NCBI GenBank assembly: GCA_965226245.1 | Contig: CBDDCL010000015.1 | Location: 3,162,001 to 3,226,000, forward strand | Direction: 5' to 3' | Source of the DNA: CBDCYS01 sp965226245 | GTDB lineage: Bacteria; Acidobacteriota; Terriglobia; Bryobacterales; UBA6623 | DNA length: 64,000 nt | Part shown: piece after piece, positions 36,718 through 45,936 of the stretch | Numbering within the stretch: the stretch's first letter is position 1 | Layout of the letters: the number at the start of each line of letters is the position of its first letter | Translations under genes and position numbers: made by a program | The notes under the pieces: generated by a model | Told to the model about the DNA's origin: nothing | The model's database searches: none | What the model saw: only the letters and a program-made list of their open reading frames with translations

Positions 36718-38151
36718 GAGCATGTCCAGAATTCCGTTGAAACGCGCGGCTCTCCAGAACTTGTAGTTTACGCCGCTTGGGCCTGGGCCGGTGGCGGCGG
36801 CGACAGTCTGCCGAGCTGGTCGAGTAATTTTGGCAAGTGGCGGTAGCCCTTGACGCGCCGGAAGCTTTTCTCCGCCAGCCACAGACCCGCTCCCGCCCAG
36901 CGCTCGCGTTGATCGCCTCCCCGCCAGCGCTTCACCCGGCCGCAGACGCGGTCCACCACCGAGAAGGCCGACTCGATCGGGTCCGTCGTCGCCAGCGTAC
37001 AGCGCAACAAATCGTCGAGTCCGAGGCGGTGCACCGTCAGCGTTTGCTCCCTCCCTTCTTCGAGCGACCGCGCCGCCGACGGGTTCAACTCCAGCAACTC
37101 GCGATGCAACTTCTCCAAGGCCGTGTTGGCATCCTCATAGCTCGACATCGCATAAGCGTTCGCCATCTTGCGGTCCACCGATTCGCGGTATTGCTGCGGC
37201 AAATGGCCGCTCACATTGCGGCGCTTGTGCATTTGACAGCGCTGGATCAGCGCCGTCTTGCCCGCCTGCTTGCGGACCGCCTTGGTGAGCGCCTTCGCGC
37301 CGTCGAGCACATAGAGCATCGGCGCCGAGAAATCGACGCCGCGCCCGGCCAAATCCTCCAGCAATTCGCTGACCACCGTGGCGTTCTCGCTCGCTCCCTG
37401 CCGCAGCCCCAAAACCGTTTTCGACCCGTCTACAGCGACTCCCAGCGCTACGATCAGATGCTGACCCTTGAACTCAATGCCGTCGATGTAGACGGCGCAG
37501 AGTTTGAGTTTATCGAGAGGGCGTTCTAAAAGTGCCTGCAGTTTCTCGCGGCTGGTACGCACGAAATGCTCGCTCACCGCCGACTTTTCGATGCCATAGG
37601 CGGCGGCAAACTCCCGCACGGCTTGGGAGTAATTCCGCGTCGAGAGCCCCAGCATGAGCTTGTCCCAAACGGCGTCGTCGAGCGGCTCGCAGCGGCGGAA
37701 CAACGCATAGCTGCCCAAGGGTTGTTCGTGACCGTCGTCGCTGCGCAGCCGCGGACGCTGAATGGGGACCTTCTGTCCATCCACGACGAGGAAGCCTTTC
37801 TCGCGGCCCCAGCGGTAGGACTGCTCGGCTTGGCGCCGCTGGTAGTGCTCGCCGGCGAGCTGGCGCACTTCGTTGTCCATGATGAGCTGCATCAGCTCCA
37901 GGCCTGCCTGGCGCATCAACTCACCGACACTTTGCTGCAGGGCGGCGGCGACTTCTTTGAGCGGCAAGTGCAGTTGCAGTTCTTGCCCGGATTCTTCAGC
38001 TTGCTTGTGGAATTGGCGAACGGCTTGTTCGCGGTCGATCTGGTATCGTTTCTTCATAGCGACTCTCCTTTTTAAAAAAATAAAACATCACTCCGAGCCT
38101 AACGGCTCGGACTGGAGAGTCGCTACTTTCTACGAACTATCGGACATCCTC
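36718..38151 (-). mobile_element. IS256-family element, copy 2
   Basis: This 1434-bp element is nearly identical to 5027-6460, with the same GAGCATGTCC and GAGGATGTCC ends. The left flank is hyuB and the right flank a protein kinase gene, both beheaded or curtailed at the boundary, with no matching duplication (TGCGAATC versus GTTCCTTC). A simple insertion would show the same gene on both sides, so a deletion or recombination followed. Confidence 0.88.
36768..38057 (-). CDS. IS256-family transposase, copy 2
   Basis: The gene is full length at 429 residues with the catalytic set YIDGIEF, LDGAKAL and DPIES. In copy 1 the last motif is NPIES. The Asn to Asp change lies two residues before the catalytic Glu and might affect activity. 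Other differences are few (for example AVYIDGIEF, LIVALGVAVDG). Confidence 0.92.
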   Translation of the reverse strand: MKKRYQIDREQAVRQFHKQAEESGQELQLHLPLKEVAAALQQSVGELMRQAGLELMQLIMDNEVRQLAGEHYQRRQAEQSYRWGREKGFLVVDGQKVPIQRPRLRSDDGHEQPLGSYALFRRCEPLDDAVWDKLMLGLSTRNYSQAVREFAAAYGIEKSAVSEHFVRTSREKLQALLERPLDKLKLCAVYIDGIEFKGQHLIVALGVAVDGSKTVLGLRQGASENATVVSELLEDLAGRGVDFSAPMLYVLDGAKALTKAVRKQAGKTALIQRCQMHKRRNVSGHLPQQYRESVDRKMANAYAMSSYEDANTALEKLHRELLELNPSAARSLEEGREQTLTVHRLGLDDLLRCTLATTDPIESAFSVVDRVCGRVKRWRGGDQRERWAGAGLWLAEKSFRRVKGYRHLPKLLDQLGRLSPPPPAQAQAA

Positions 38152-39341
38152 GTTCCTTCCAGCTTGCGCGGCTGCTCTCTCTCGATTGAACGCACCCACA
38201 ACGCGTGCGGCGTCTCACCCGAGACGTAGACAATGGAGCGGCCGTCCGGCGAGACAACGGCTCGCCCGTATTCCAGTTTGGACAGTGAAACCGGAGTGAA
38301 CGAAAAGCGCCGCAGCGTGGGCTCGGTCGGTGGAGGCTCGCTGAAGTGGAGGAAAGAAAGCAAGGCAAGCGAACCCGCCAGCAGCACGCTCGCCGCCATC
38401 CACACGTGTTGCGCTCCAAGCGACGCTTTTCGGGAGCCGTCCGGGACCGTCGAATCTGTTCCGTGCCGAGGTGCGGGAGCCACTCTGGGGATATGCGCCG
38501 CCGAGGATGATCCCGTCTTCAACCTTGCCGGCAAGGTTCGTAGGTCGACCGCCATCTCCTCAACGTGCTGGTAGCGCTCTTCCGCTTCCTTGGCTAATGC
38601 CTTGCTGACAATCCACTCCAACTCCATGGGCAAGCCCGCACGTAATGCCGTGATGGGCTCCGGGTCTTCGTTGCCAATCGCGTAAACAACGGCCTCTTGC
38701 CTTTCGCCCTCAAACGGCAAACGGCCCGTAATCATTTCGTAGATCACAACGCCAAGAGACCAAACATCCGTGCGCCGGTCGGTGGGTAGCCGTTGCGCCT
38801 GTTCGGGCGACATGTAGGCCGGTGTTCCCAAAATGGTCGCCGTCTTGGTGAGTTGGGACCGTTCCGCCAACTGTGCCAAGCCGAAGTCCATGATCTTGAC
38901 TTGGCTCTGCGCCGTGAACATCAAGTTGGCACTCTTGATATCACGATGGACAATGCCTTTCTCATGAGCAGCCTGGAGCCCTTGGGTTGTTTGAGCGGCG
39001 ATGTCGAGAGCCTCGTCCAACTTCAGCGGACGTTCTTTGAGTTTGTCCTTGACGGTCTTGCCTTCAAGAAAGGCCATCACGATGAAGGTCTTGCCTTCGA
39101 CCTCATCGATCTCATAGACGGTACAGATGTTGGGATGATCGAGCGCGGCGGCCGCTTGCGCCTCGCGAAGGAAACGCTCTCTGTGCTCCGGGTCTTCGAT
39201 CAGGTCAGAGCGCAGAAATTTCAGCGCCACGGTGCGCCGGAGCTTGGTGTCCTCGGCTTTGTAGACGACACCCATGCCGCCCCGGCCGAGTTCGGAGAGG
39301 ATCTTGTAGTGGCTGATCGTGCGGCCGACCATGACCGTCAA
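38152..39341 (-). pseudogene. Ser/Thr protein kinase, C-terminal domain removed by IS256
   Basis: A complete Hanks-type kinase domain is present: GRGGMGVVYKAED, VALKFLR, HRDIKSANLMF, DFGLAQLAE, GTPAYMSPEQAQ and DVWSLGVVIYEMITGRLPF. One transmembrane helix follows (VWMAASVLLAGSLALLSFL) and the first blade of what looks like a TolB/WD40-type beta-propeller (GRAVVSPDGRSIVYVSGE, ALWVRSIE). The frame runs into the IS at 38151 and ends a few codons inside. Kinases of this type normally have several hundred more residues outside. The kinase domain might still work, but sensing is lost. Confidence 0.85.
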
Positions 39342-40402
39342 ATTGTAGCGCTACCAGATACCTGGTGATTACAAGCCTTACCACCATCTATCCGGTTCAA
39401 GGCTATGGTAACTCAATAGACGAGGGGTTTTCAGCTCTTCCGACGACGCGGAGGACTTGTGGGGCCTGGGGCGGGCAAGAAAACCAGCCGTTCCCAACGG
39501 CTGGTTCCATCCCAATCCGCGAACTCTGCGGGGACACCTCCGCAAAAAACAAGAAAGTCGGGAGGGCAGGCCGCGACCTTCCACAATTCGCACCCGGCAA
39601 CCACGGAAAGACGGAACCACTCGAATTGTGCCCGGAAAGGCTCCCAATCACTGCAGAAACTGCATTTTCCCCGCGCCCGAATCCACCCTCCGCGCCGCGC
39701 CGCGAGAGTCCCCTGTCTCCCCCAAAGCTCCCAATAAAACCAAGATCCTCAAATCAGTCACGGATTTTCAAAAAACTATCTCGCATGTTTTCAACAGATT
39801 CACCCAGTCACTCCAAAAATGCACGCCCCGATTTGCTACTCTGAGAGCAGTGGATCAAACGATGAAAAAATCGTCATGATGCAAGAAACGATCAGGAGAA
39901 CTGGGCTCTGGTGGACCCCAAAAACGCTGAAACCCTGTAATTTCCTGTAGAATACTGCAATTGGCATAGTTAACTTATTGACAACAAATAGCTTACAAAA
40001 ACCACCCCCCCCTTGGTCATGCATGAGAGCTGCACTCCTTTCGCACGCCAATCACTCGGAAAGCTCCGAAAGCCCACGAATACGGTTCGACAATCTTCGC
40101 CCGTACTGGGTTGAGATCGACATATGAGATGCGTTTCCAACAGGGAGGCGTACGGCCTGGAGATGGCGTCTCAACGCCTTATCATGGTGTCTCAACGCCT
40201 TGAATGAGGCGGACTCGCTTTTCCGGCGCTGAGCGTGGACTGCCGTCCACGCCTCTGTTGTGGCTACTTGGGATTCGGCGTTGATACTCGTGGCCGGATT
40301 GGTGGCTGTCGCCTCAATCTGCCAGAATGAAATCACTTCCTGATCTTCCGGGTCGTGGGTTGTCTGTCGGCCGGAATCCACTTGATCCCAAGGAGCTGTT
40401 GC
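39342..40402. other. Long intergenic region
   Basis: No gene could be supported. It contains a strong hairpin at 39482-39506 and two direct repeats of GTCTCAACGCCTT near 40167 and 40190. Open frames on both strands lack start signals and known motifs. Confidence 0.4.
39482..39506 (-). terminator. Perfect hairpin, possible terminator
   Basis: AACCAGCCGTT-CCC-AACGGCTGGTT is an 11-bp stem with a 3-nt loop. On the minus strand it is followed by TTCTT, which is weakly terminator-like. No obvious upstream minus-strand gene exists. Confidence 0.35.
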
Positions 40403-41275
40403 TTGATTAGAAACGCCGTTGTGCCGGTCGCCGGGTTGGGAACGCGCTTATTGCCGGCTACGAAGTCACAGCCTAAGGAAATGCTGCCGGTCGGCAAAAA
40501 ACCGATCGTTCAATACGTGGTCGAAGAGCTGGCGCGCTCGGGCTGCGAGCAGATCTTATTTGTTACGGGCCGCGGCAAGGATTCGATCGAAAACCACTTC
40601 GACCACGATCCTGAATTAGTCGACTCTTTGCGGCGGGCCGCCAAGAACGATCTTCTCGATGAGCTGAGCTTCGAGAATATCAAGGCTCACTACCTCTACA
40701 CGCGCCAGAGTGTCCAACGCGGGCTGGGTGACGCGATTCTTCATGGCGAGCCGTTCGTCGGAGAGAATCCGTTTGTGGTCGCGCTCGGCGACTCGATCAT
40801 CGGCCTCAACGGGGAATCGTCGATCTGCAGGAGAATGAGCGACGTCTTTGAGGAGAATGACGCCGCGGCGGTCATCGCTGTTGAGGAAGTATCAGCGGCG
40901 CAGGTTTCCAATTACGGCGTCGTCAAACCAGAGTCGAACGGCGACGTGTTCGTGATCAGCGACCTCGTCGAGAAGCCGAGCCCCGAGAACGCGCCCAGCA
41001 ACCTGGCGATCGCCGGACGCTACGCCTTTGCCCCGGCGATCTTTGGCTTGATCCGCGAAGTCCAGCCGGATCGGCGAGGGGAGATTCAGCTCACCGACGC
41101 TATCCGGTTGATGTGCGAGCGCGGAGAGCGCGTGATGGGTGTTAGGCTCGCTCCCAACGAGAGACGTTACGATATTGGGAATTTTCCGAGCTACTTTGAA
41201 ACGTTTTGTGAGTTTGCGCTGTCCGACCCCCAACACGGGCCGGGGTTGCGGGAGAAGTTGAGGAAGTTGCTGTAG
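40403..41275 (+). CDS. galU: UTP-glucose-1-phosphate uridylyltransferase
   Basis: The 290-residue enzyme makes UDP-glucose from UTP and glucose-1-phosphate for envelope and storage polysaccharides. The nucleotide-binding start reads VPVAGLGTRLLPATKS, then KEMLPVGKKPIVQYVVEE, then FVTGRGKDSIENHFD and the metal/sugar region VVALGDSII, VSNYGVV and DLVEKPSP, all GalU hallmarks. A TTG start at 40403 is chosen because AAGGAG lies seven bases upstream and family members begin with this segment. Frames starting further upstream have no such signal. The gene looks complete and monocistronic. Confidence 0.93.
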   Translation: MIRNAVVPVAGLGTRLLPATKSQPKEMLPVGKKPIVQYVVEELARSGCEQILFVTGRGKDSIENHFDHDPELVDSLRRAAKNDLLDELSFENIKAHYLYTRQSVQRGLGDAILHGEPFVGENPFVVALGDSIIGLNGESSICRRMSDVFEENDAAAVIAVEEVSAAQVSNYGVVKPESNGDVFVISDLVEKPSPENAPSNLAIAGRYAFAPAIFGLIREVQPDRRGEIQLTDAIRLMCERGERVMGVRLAPNERRYDIGNFPSYFETFCEFALSDPQHGPGLREKLRKLL

Positions 41276-41317
41276 TCCGTAGGCGGTTTTGGCGCTCGCT
41301 GTGACGCACTTGGCCCG

Positions 41318-42877
41318 TCACTGGCGTTCTGGGCTCTGTTCCAGTCCATGCATCGGGCGCCGCGCGTGGCGGTAGGTGAAGCGCTTGGGGTTGACGGCCG
41401 TCAGTCCGGCTGTGTCGACCTCGATGATTCTTGCCGCGATGGGTTCGTAGGCCGCCCGAAAAGCGACGGCAGCCTTCACGACAAGGATTTTCTGGCGGGT
41501 GGGATCGATTCCGGCACTGGTCAACTGTCCAAGGCTGAACGGTGTGTGGCGTTTGCTGTTGAGCAGGACGATGTTCGGCAGGTCTTGAGTTGATCCCTCG
41601 ACATGAATCACGGCTGTGAGTCCTTGATCGAGGTAGCGGCGGCCGCCGTGTCGCACGGCGGGTTCGACGTACTCGCCGTCGTAGATGAGTTTGACTTTTC
41701 CGCGTATGCGAACCGGTTCGCCGTGCAGGTTGTCGGTCCGTCCGCCGACGAGCGAATCGAATGTACCCCCGATTCCGGCCGCGACTGCTTTCTGGACGGC
41801 ATCGGGATCATACATCTCCGAGACGTAGCCTTTCGCGCCTTGCTTGAGCAGCTCTCCGAGAATGAAGGTGCTGTCGCCGGCCGAGCCGCCGCCGATATTG
41901 TCTCCCATCTCGACGAGGACAACCGGCGCTTCGTTGCTCGCGACGGCCTGCCGGACCCCCTCGGCGGCATCCGGCAGGTTGAGCTGCATCACATGCCGGT
42001 GTTCCCACATCATCTCGCCCAGGCGCTTCGCTTCGCGTTCCGCCAGCTCCCGGTCGTCGTCGGTGACAACAACGACGCTGGGACCCATCTGTGGCACGTC
42101 GGCGTATTGGTAGCCCACCGGCACGCTGACGGCAAGGATCTTGGGGTTCTCGCGCTCCAGCCGCCGCGCCTCTTCGACCAGCGGCAGCATCGGCTCGCGC
42201 TTGGTGTTGTGGTAGAGGATGTTGTAGAGCAGCGGAGGCTTGCGAATTGCCTGCACCGGCTTCACTTCGCCGCGCACGATGCGCGACATGATCCGCGCCG
42301 CTTGCAAACCGCGTTCTCGCTGATCGATGTGCGGAACCTCTTTGTAGATGACCAATGCGTCGGAGAGATCGATTTCCTGTTCGGCGACGTTGGCGTGGGC
42401 GTCGTGAGTGACGACAATGGGGAGGTCGTTGCCCAAAGCTTTGCGGAGCCTCCGCAACACCTCGGCGTCGCCGTCCAAGTGGCTTTCGACAACCATCGCG
42501 CCGTGCAAGGCCAGCAGCAGGCCATCCAGGGGTTGCGCTTTCTTTAGCCGGTCAATCAGCTCGTCAGTGAGCGCGTCCAGCGCTCTGTCAGTCACCGGGC
42601 CGGCCGGCGTGGCATTCGCAACCATCGTAGGAACCAGCTCCAACCCATACTCCTCGGCTCCCTCGATGTAACCACCGACTTCGTGGGCGCTCTTGGCGAA
42701 CTCCGCGATGATCTCGTCGCCGCGAGTGATCAGGCGGCCGGCGAAGTCCTGCAAATCGGTCTTATCCTTCGAGAAAGTGTTGGACTCATGCAGAATGCCG
42801 CCGACAGCGATGCGAGGTTTCGAGGTTTGGGCCATGAGCAGGGTTCCGCTGATAATAAACGCAAGAAGGAATTTCAC
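41318..42877 (-). CDS. M81 family metallopeptidase (MlrC-like), exported
   Basis: The 519-residue protein has a signal peptide (KFLLAFIISGTLLMAQ). The MlrC fold starts RIAVGGILHESNTFSKDKTDL with the E-S-N-x-F motif, and LLLALHGAMVVE, VVTHDAHANV and GDNIGGGSAGD follow. These are metal-ligand and conserved segments of the microcystinase C family. The GTG at 42877 is the start because GGAGGC lies just upstream and it opens the signal peptide. The family includes proteins cleaving linear microcystin and others of unknown substrate. It is divergent from the M20 peptidase gene, 308 bp apart. Confidence 0.85.
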   Translation of the reverse strand: MKFLLAFIISGTLLMAQTSKPRIAVGGILHESNTFSKDKTDLQDFAGRLITRGDEIIAEFAKSAHEVGGYIEGAEEYGLELVPTMVANATPAGPVTDRALDALTDELIDRLKKAQPLDGLLLALHGAMVVESHLDGDAEVLRRLRKALGNDLPIVVTHDAHANVAEQEIDLSDALVIYKEVPHIDQRERGLQAARIMSRIVRGEVKPVQAIRKPPLLYNILYHNTKREPMLPLVEEARRLERENPKILAVSVPVGYQYADVPQMGPSVVVVTDDDRELAEREAKRLGEMMWEHRHVMQLNLPDAAEGVRQAVASNEAPVVLVEMGDNIGGGSAGDSTFILGELLKQGAKGYVSEMYDPDAVQKAVAAGIGGTFDSLVGGRTDNLHGEPVRIRGKVKLIYDGEYVEPAVRHGGRRYLDQGLTAVIHVEGSTQDLPNIVLLNSKRHTPFSLGQLTSAGIDPTRQKILVVKAAVAFRAAYEPIAARIIEVDTAGLTAVNPKRFTYRHARRPMHGLEQSPERQ

Positions 42878-43185
42878 GATGCCTCCACGGCAGACCGTGC
42901 TAGAAGTTTCGCGCAACGGCGGAGCGCAGTCAAGGCAATTTTTTTCTTGCGGCCGGCGGAACGATTCGGCGCCCATCCGCGAAAACCAAGACGGGTCTTC
43001 CAGCACTTACTTAGAAGATACAATGTGTTCGTGTAGAGTTTGGGCTGAACCGCCAGGCCTGAAGCGGGTCCTGAATGCATTTGCCGGAAAAACCATCTCA
43101 TGCCGAGAAGAGCAAGAACGACCGGTCTGAGGCCACAAAACAGCATTCGTGGCCAGCGTGCCTGCCGTTGATAAGAGGAGATTCC

Positions 43186-44595
43186 ATGTCGAGGTTGTTG
43201 GTCGCGTTGATATTGCTGGGCGCCACGCCGGCGCGCGCGGCGGATCGTTATCCCGTCGATTGGGAGAAAGTCGCCGGCGAGTCACTCGGCCATTTCTCGA
43301 AGCTGCTGCGGATCGACACCAGAAACCCGCCGGGAAACGAGACCAAAGCCGCCGATTACCTCCAAGAAGTTCTCGAAAAAGAAGGTCTGTCACCCAAGCA
43401 GTTCGCCCTCGACCCTGAACGCTCCAATCTCGTCGTGCGCATCAAGGGGAATGGCTCCAAGCGGCCCCTTCTTGTTATGGGCCATACCGACGTCGTGGGC
43501 GTTCAGGAAGAGAAGTGGTCCGTCCCGCCCTTTGATGCCGTTCTCAAAGACGGCTACATCTTCGGGCGCGGCACTCTCGACGACAAGGACAACGTCACGG
43601 CAGCACTGATGCTGATGCTGCTGCTGCTGCTCAAACGTCACAACGTCGAACTCGATCGCGACGTCATTTCCCTCGCTGAATCCGGTGAGGAAGGCACGAC
43701 CAGCGTTGGCATCGACTTCATGGTCGAGAAGCACTGGAAGGAGATCGAAGCCGAATACTGCCTGGCGGAAGGCGGCTCGGTGACTTCACGCGATGGCAAA
43801 GTGCGCTACGTTTCGATCGCCACGACCGAAAAAGTGCCCCGCCGCATTCGTTTGATAGCACGCGGCACCGCTGGACACGGCTCCGTTCCCCGGTTGGACA
43901 ACGCTGTTTCGCGGCTCGCAACCGCCGTATCCAAAGTGGCCGCTTGGCAGCCGCCGATGCGGTTGAATGACACCACTCGCGAGTATTTCGAGCGGCTGGC
44001 AGCGATCAGCCCCCCCGAGCAGGCGGCCCGTTATAACCACCTGGCCAACCCCGAGCGACGGCCGCATATCGAGCGCTACCTCGCTGAACACGAACCCCAC
44101 CACTATTCCATTCTGCGGACGTCCGTTGTTCCCACGGTCCTCAAAGCCGGTTTTCGGATGAACGTGATTCCCTCCGAAGCCGAAGCGACCATCGACATTC
44201 GTGCTTTGCCGGACGAGAATGTCGACGACTTTTTCGCCCAGTTGCTGGGTGTCATCAACGATCCCGCGATTGAAATCGTACCGCTGCCGAGTTACAGGGG
44301 CGCGGCGCCTCCTTCCCGTATGGACAACGAGATGTTTCGGGCGCTGGAAGCTGTCACAAAGCGAATGTTTCCCGGCGCCGTTACGCTGCCTTTCATGCTG
44401 ACCGGTGCGACGGACATGGCGCAGCTCCGCGCCAAGGGTGTCGAGGCTTATGGATTCGGCCCGATCCGCTCGGAGGAGGATTTGGCCAAAGGCGGCGGAG
44501 CGCACGGTGATGACGAACGCATCGCTGAAGAGTCGCTCGTCAAATTGGTGCAGTTTCTCTGGTACGCCGTGCTGGAAGTGGCGGCGGCGGAATAG
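43186..44595 (+). CDS. M20 family metallopeptidase, exported
   Basis: The 469-residue product has a signal peptide SRLLVALILLGATPARA. The M20 zinc site is visible as VMGHTDVV, GRGTLDDKDNVTA and ESGEEGTTSVG, with the glutamate catalytic base in E-E and a final GAHGDDERI ligand region. The dimerisation (lid) domain lies around residues 210-330. AGAGGAG precedes the ATG. Family members are dipeptidases, carboxypeptidases or deacylases; the substrate is unknown. Location next to the exported M81 enzyme suggests joint breakdown of a periplasmic peptide, which is inference. Confidence 0.9.
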   Translation: MSRLLVALILLGATPARAADRYPVDWEKVAGESLGHFSKLLRIDTRNPPGNETKAADYLQEVLEKEGLSPKQFALDPERSNLVVRIKGNGSKRPLLVMGHTDVVGVQEEKWSVPPFDAVLKDGYIFGRGTLDDKDNVTAALMLMLLLLLKRHNVELDRDVISLAESGEEGTTSVGIDFMVEKHWKEIEAEYCLAEGGSVTSRDGKVRYVSIATTEKVPRRIRLIARGTAGHGSVPRLDNAVSRLATAVSKVAAWQPPMRLNDTTREYFERLAAISPPEQAARYNHLANPERRPHIERYLAEHEPHHYSILRTSVVPTVLKAGFRMNVIPSEAEATIDIRALPDENVDDFFAQLLGVINDPAIEIVPLPSYRGAAPPSRMDNEMFRALEAVTKRMFPGAVTLPFMLTGATDMAQLRAKGVEAYGFGPIRSEEDLAKGGGAHGDDERIAEESLVKLVQFLWYAVLEVAAAE

Positions 44596-44598
44596 CCG

Positions 44599-45033
44599 CT
44601 ACAGCTTGCCTTTGCCGCGGGCCACGATCACATCGAACTCGTCTTCAGTGACCGGCATGACGGACAGGCGGCTCTGGCGGACGAGCGCCATGTTGGCGAG
44701 CCGCGAGTCGCTTTTGACGTCGGCCAGCGTCACGGGCTTCTTGAGCGCCCGGACCGGCTTGAGGTCGACCACCACCCAGCGCTCGTCGCCGGTCGTGGGG
44801 TCCTGGTAGGCTTCCTTGCTCACGCGGGCGACCCCGACGACTTTCGTGCCCTCGTTGCTGTGGTAGTAGAGCACGCGGTCGCCCTTGCGCATGGCCTTGA
44901 GATTGTTGCGGGCTTGGTAGTTGCGAACGCCGTCCCAGTAGGTCCAGCCGTCCTTGACAAACTCATCCCAGGAGTATTTGAACGGCTCGGATTTGACGAG
45001 CCAGTATTGCTTGGGTTTTTTCGCCGCGGGCAT
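44599..45033 (-). CDS. EVE domain protein
   Basis: The 144-residue protein is a single EVE (PUA-like) domain: YWLVKSEPFKYSWDEF, WDGVRNYQARNNLKAMRKGDRVLYYHS and GVARVSKEAYQDPT. The WDGVRN-Y-QARN segment is diagnostic. EVE proteins bind modified bases in DNA or RNA, and bacterial forms occur in housekeeping and defence contexts. Here it stands alone, convergent with the M20 gene (stop codons 3 bp apart). The ATG at 45033 is taken because upstream in-frame codons belong to the antisense of a reverse transcriptase fragment. Confidence 0.9.
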   Translation of the reverse strand: MPAAKKPKQYWLVKSEPFKYSWDEFVKDGWTYWDGVRNYQARNNLKAMRKGDRVLYYHSNEGTKVVGVARVSKEAYQDPTTGDERWVVVDLKPVRALKKPVTLADVKSDSRLANMALVRQSRLSVMPVTEDEFDVIVARGKGKL

Positions 45034-45072
45034 TATTTCAAAGGATAGCGGATCGGGTTTACGGAAGCGGCG

Positions 45073-45617
45073 CGGGCTATCATCGTTAACTACGCCGCTG
45101 ACTTCGTGATTCTCAGCCGCGGCAGCGCGGCGGAGGCGCTGGAGTTCAGCGCGGCAGTGATGGAGCGGATCGGGCTGACCCTGAACCGCACGAAGACCAA
45201 GCTGGTGCAGGCGAAGCAGGAGCGGTTTGACTTTCTGGGATACACGTTCGGGCCGCATCGTTTCAAGCAGGATGGCCATTGGTATTTGGGGGCTTCTCCG
45301 TCGAGGAAGAGCGTGGCACGGCTGAGACGGAAGGTGCGCGAGGTGTTGCGTCCGGCTGAAGTGGGGCGCTGGGAGGAGGTCCGAGGCCGGCTGAACCGGG
45401 TGTTGGCGGGCTGGGCTACTTCTCTTATGGGACCCGGCTGATGGCGTATCGGGCGGTGGACAACCACGTGCATGAGCGAGTACGAGGATTTTTGCGGAGG
45501 CGGAGGAAGGTGTCGTCGCGCGGCGCCCGGCAGTTTAGCGGCCAGGTGGTGTGTGGCAAATTAGGCGTGGTACGCCTGCGCCGGATACACCTGGGACCGC
45601 CGCCCGCGACAGCTTGA
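45073..45617 (+). pseudogene. Group II intron reverse transcriptase/maturase, C-terminal half
   Basis: The frame starts ARAIIVNYAADFVILSRGS. The catalytic YADD box reads YAAD, so one metal-binding Asp is lost. It continues FDFLGYTFGP, typical of the thumb border, and RLRRKVREVLRP, the maturase X domain. At about 45416 a frameshift moves the reading to YFSYGTRLMAYRAVDNHVHERVRGF, ending ATA at 45617. The protein is inactive. Confidence 0.8.
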
Positions 45618-45635
45618 GGGATGAAGCCGGCCGGA

Positions 45636-45668
45636 GAGCCGGATGCGGGAAATCCGCAAGTCCGGTTC
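45636..45668 (+). ncRNA. Group II intron domain V, variant
   Basis: It has the same 33-nt layout as 6604-6636 with a GAAA tetraloop. The bulge side reads GCAAGU where the other copy has GCACGU. The C to A change falls in the dynamic bulge region and may reflect decay. Confidence 0.6.
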
Positions 45669-45907
45669 GATGAGCGGGGACGGGAAACGGGACCAACACG
45701 CCCTAGGGCGTCCAGAGCACCCGCGCCCGTCCTCGACTCTACCCAGGTGGCGAAGCGAAATGGATGAGAAGCGCGTCAGTAGGAGGCAGGCGCCACTGGG
45801 CGCCCCTCACTCAATCAAAAAAGCGTACTTGGGACCTGCGGCGGGCACGGTGAGCAAGCGTAACGAAGTAATGGCGGGCCTATCGTTATCGTCATCATCG
45901 GCTTCGA

Positions 45908-45936
45908 CCGTCAGACTGGTGAGAAATGCAGGCTAG
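45908..45936 (+). repeat. Solo IS-end-like motif, copy 2
   Basis: CCGTCAG followed by GGTGAGAAATGCAGGCTAG matches the motif at 13533-13560 with one internal change and one extra base in the spacer. Its internal ATG forms the first in-frame start of pgpA. Confidence 0.55.

Larger units (their letters stand above)
45073..45744 (+). mobile_element. Group II intron 3' half
   Basis: The piece contains the second half of an intron reverse transcriptase/maturase, a domain V hairpin (45636-45668) and a 3' tail ending TCGACTCTACCC, parallel to 6461-6712. The 5' part of the intron and the polymerase N-terminus are absent. It lies 40 bp from the EVE start. Confidence 0.75.

Noticed and set aside
40155..40205. 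Repeats of GTCTCAACGCCTT considered as the start of a CRISPR-like array
   Set aside because: Only two copies, 23 bp apart, with no further units and no cas gene in the window.
43600..43632. CTG/CTGCTGCTG run in the M20 gene considered as a microsatellite
   Set aside because: It encodes a leucine-rich helix in frame and is short.
44599..45033. EVE protein as part of a defence system
   Set aside because: Neighbours are a peptidase and intron debris; no nuclease, methylase or restriction gene is nearby.
45745..45907. GGCGCC-rich stretch after the intron end considered as a small RNA or terminator
   Set aside because: Short GC hairpins exist, but there is no U-tract, promoter or second copy to support a call.
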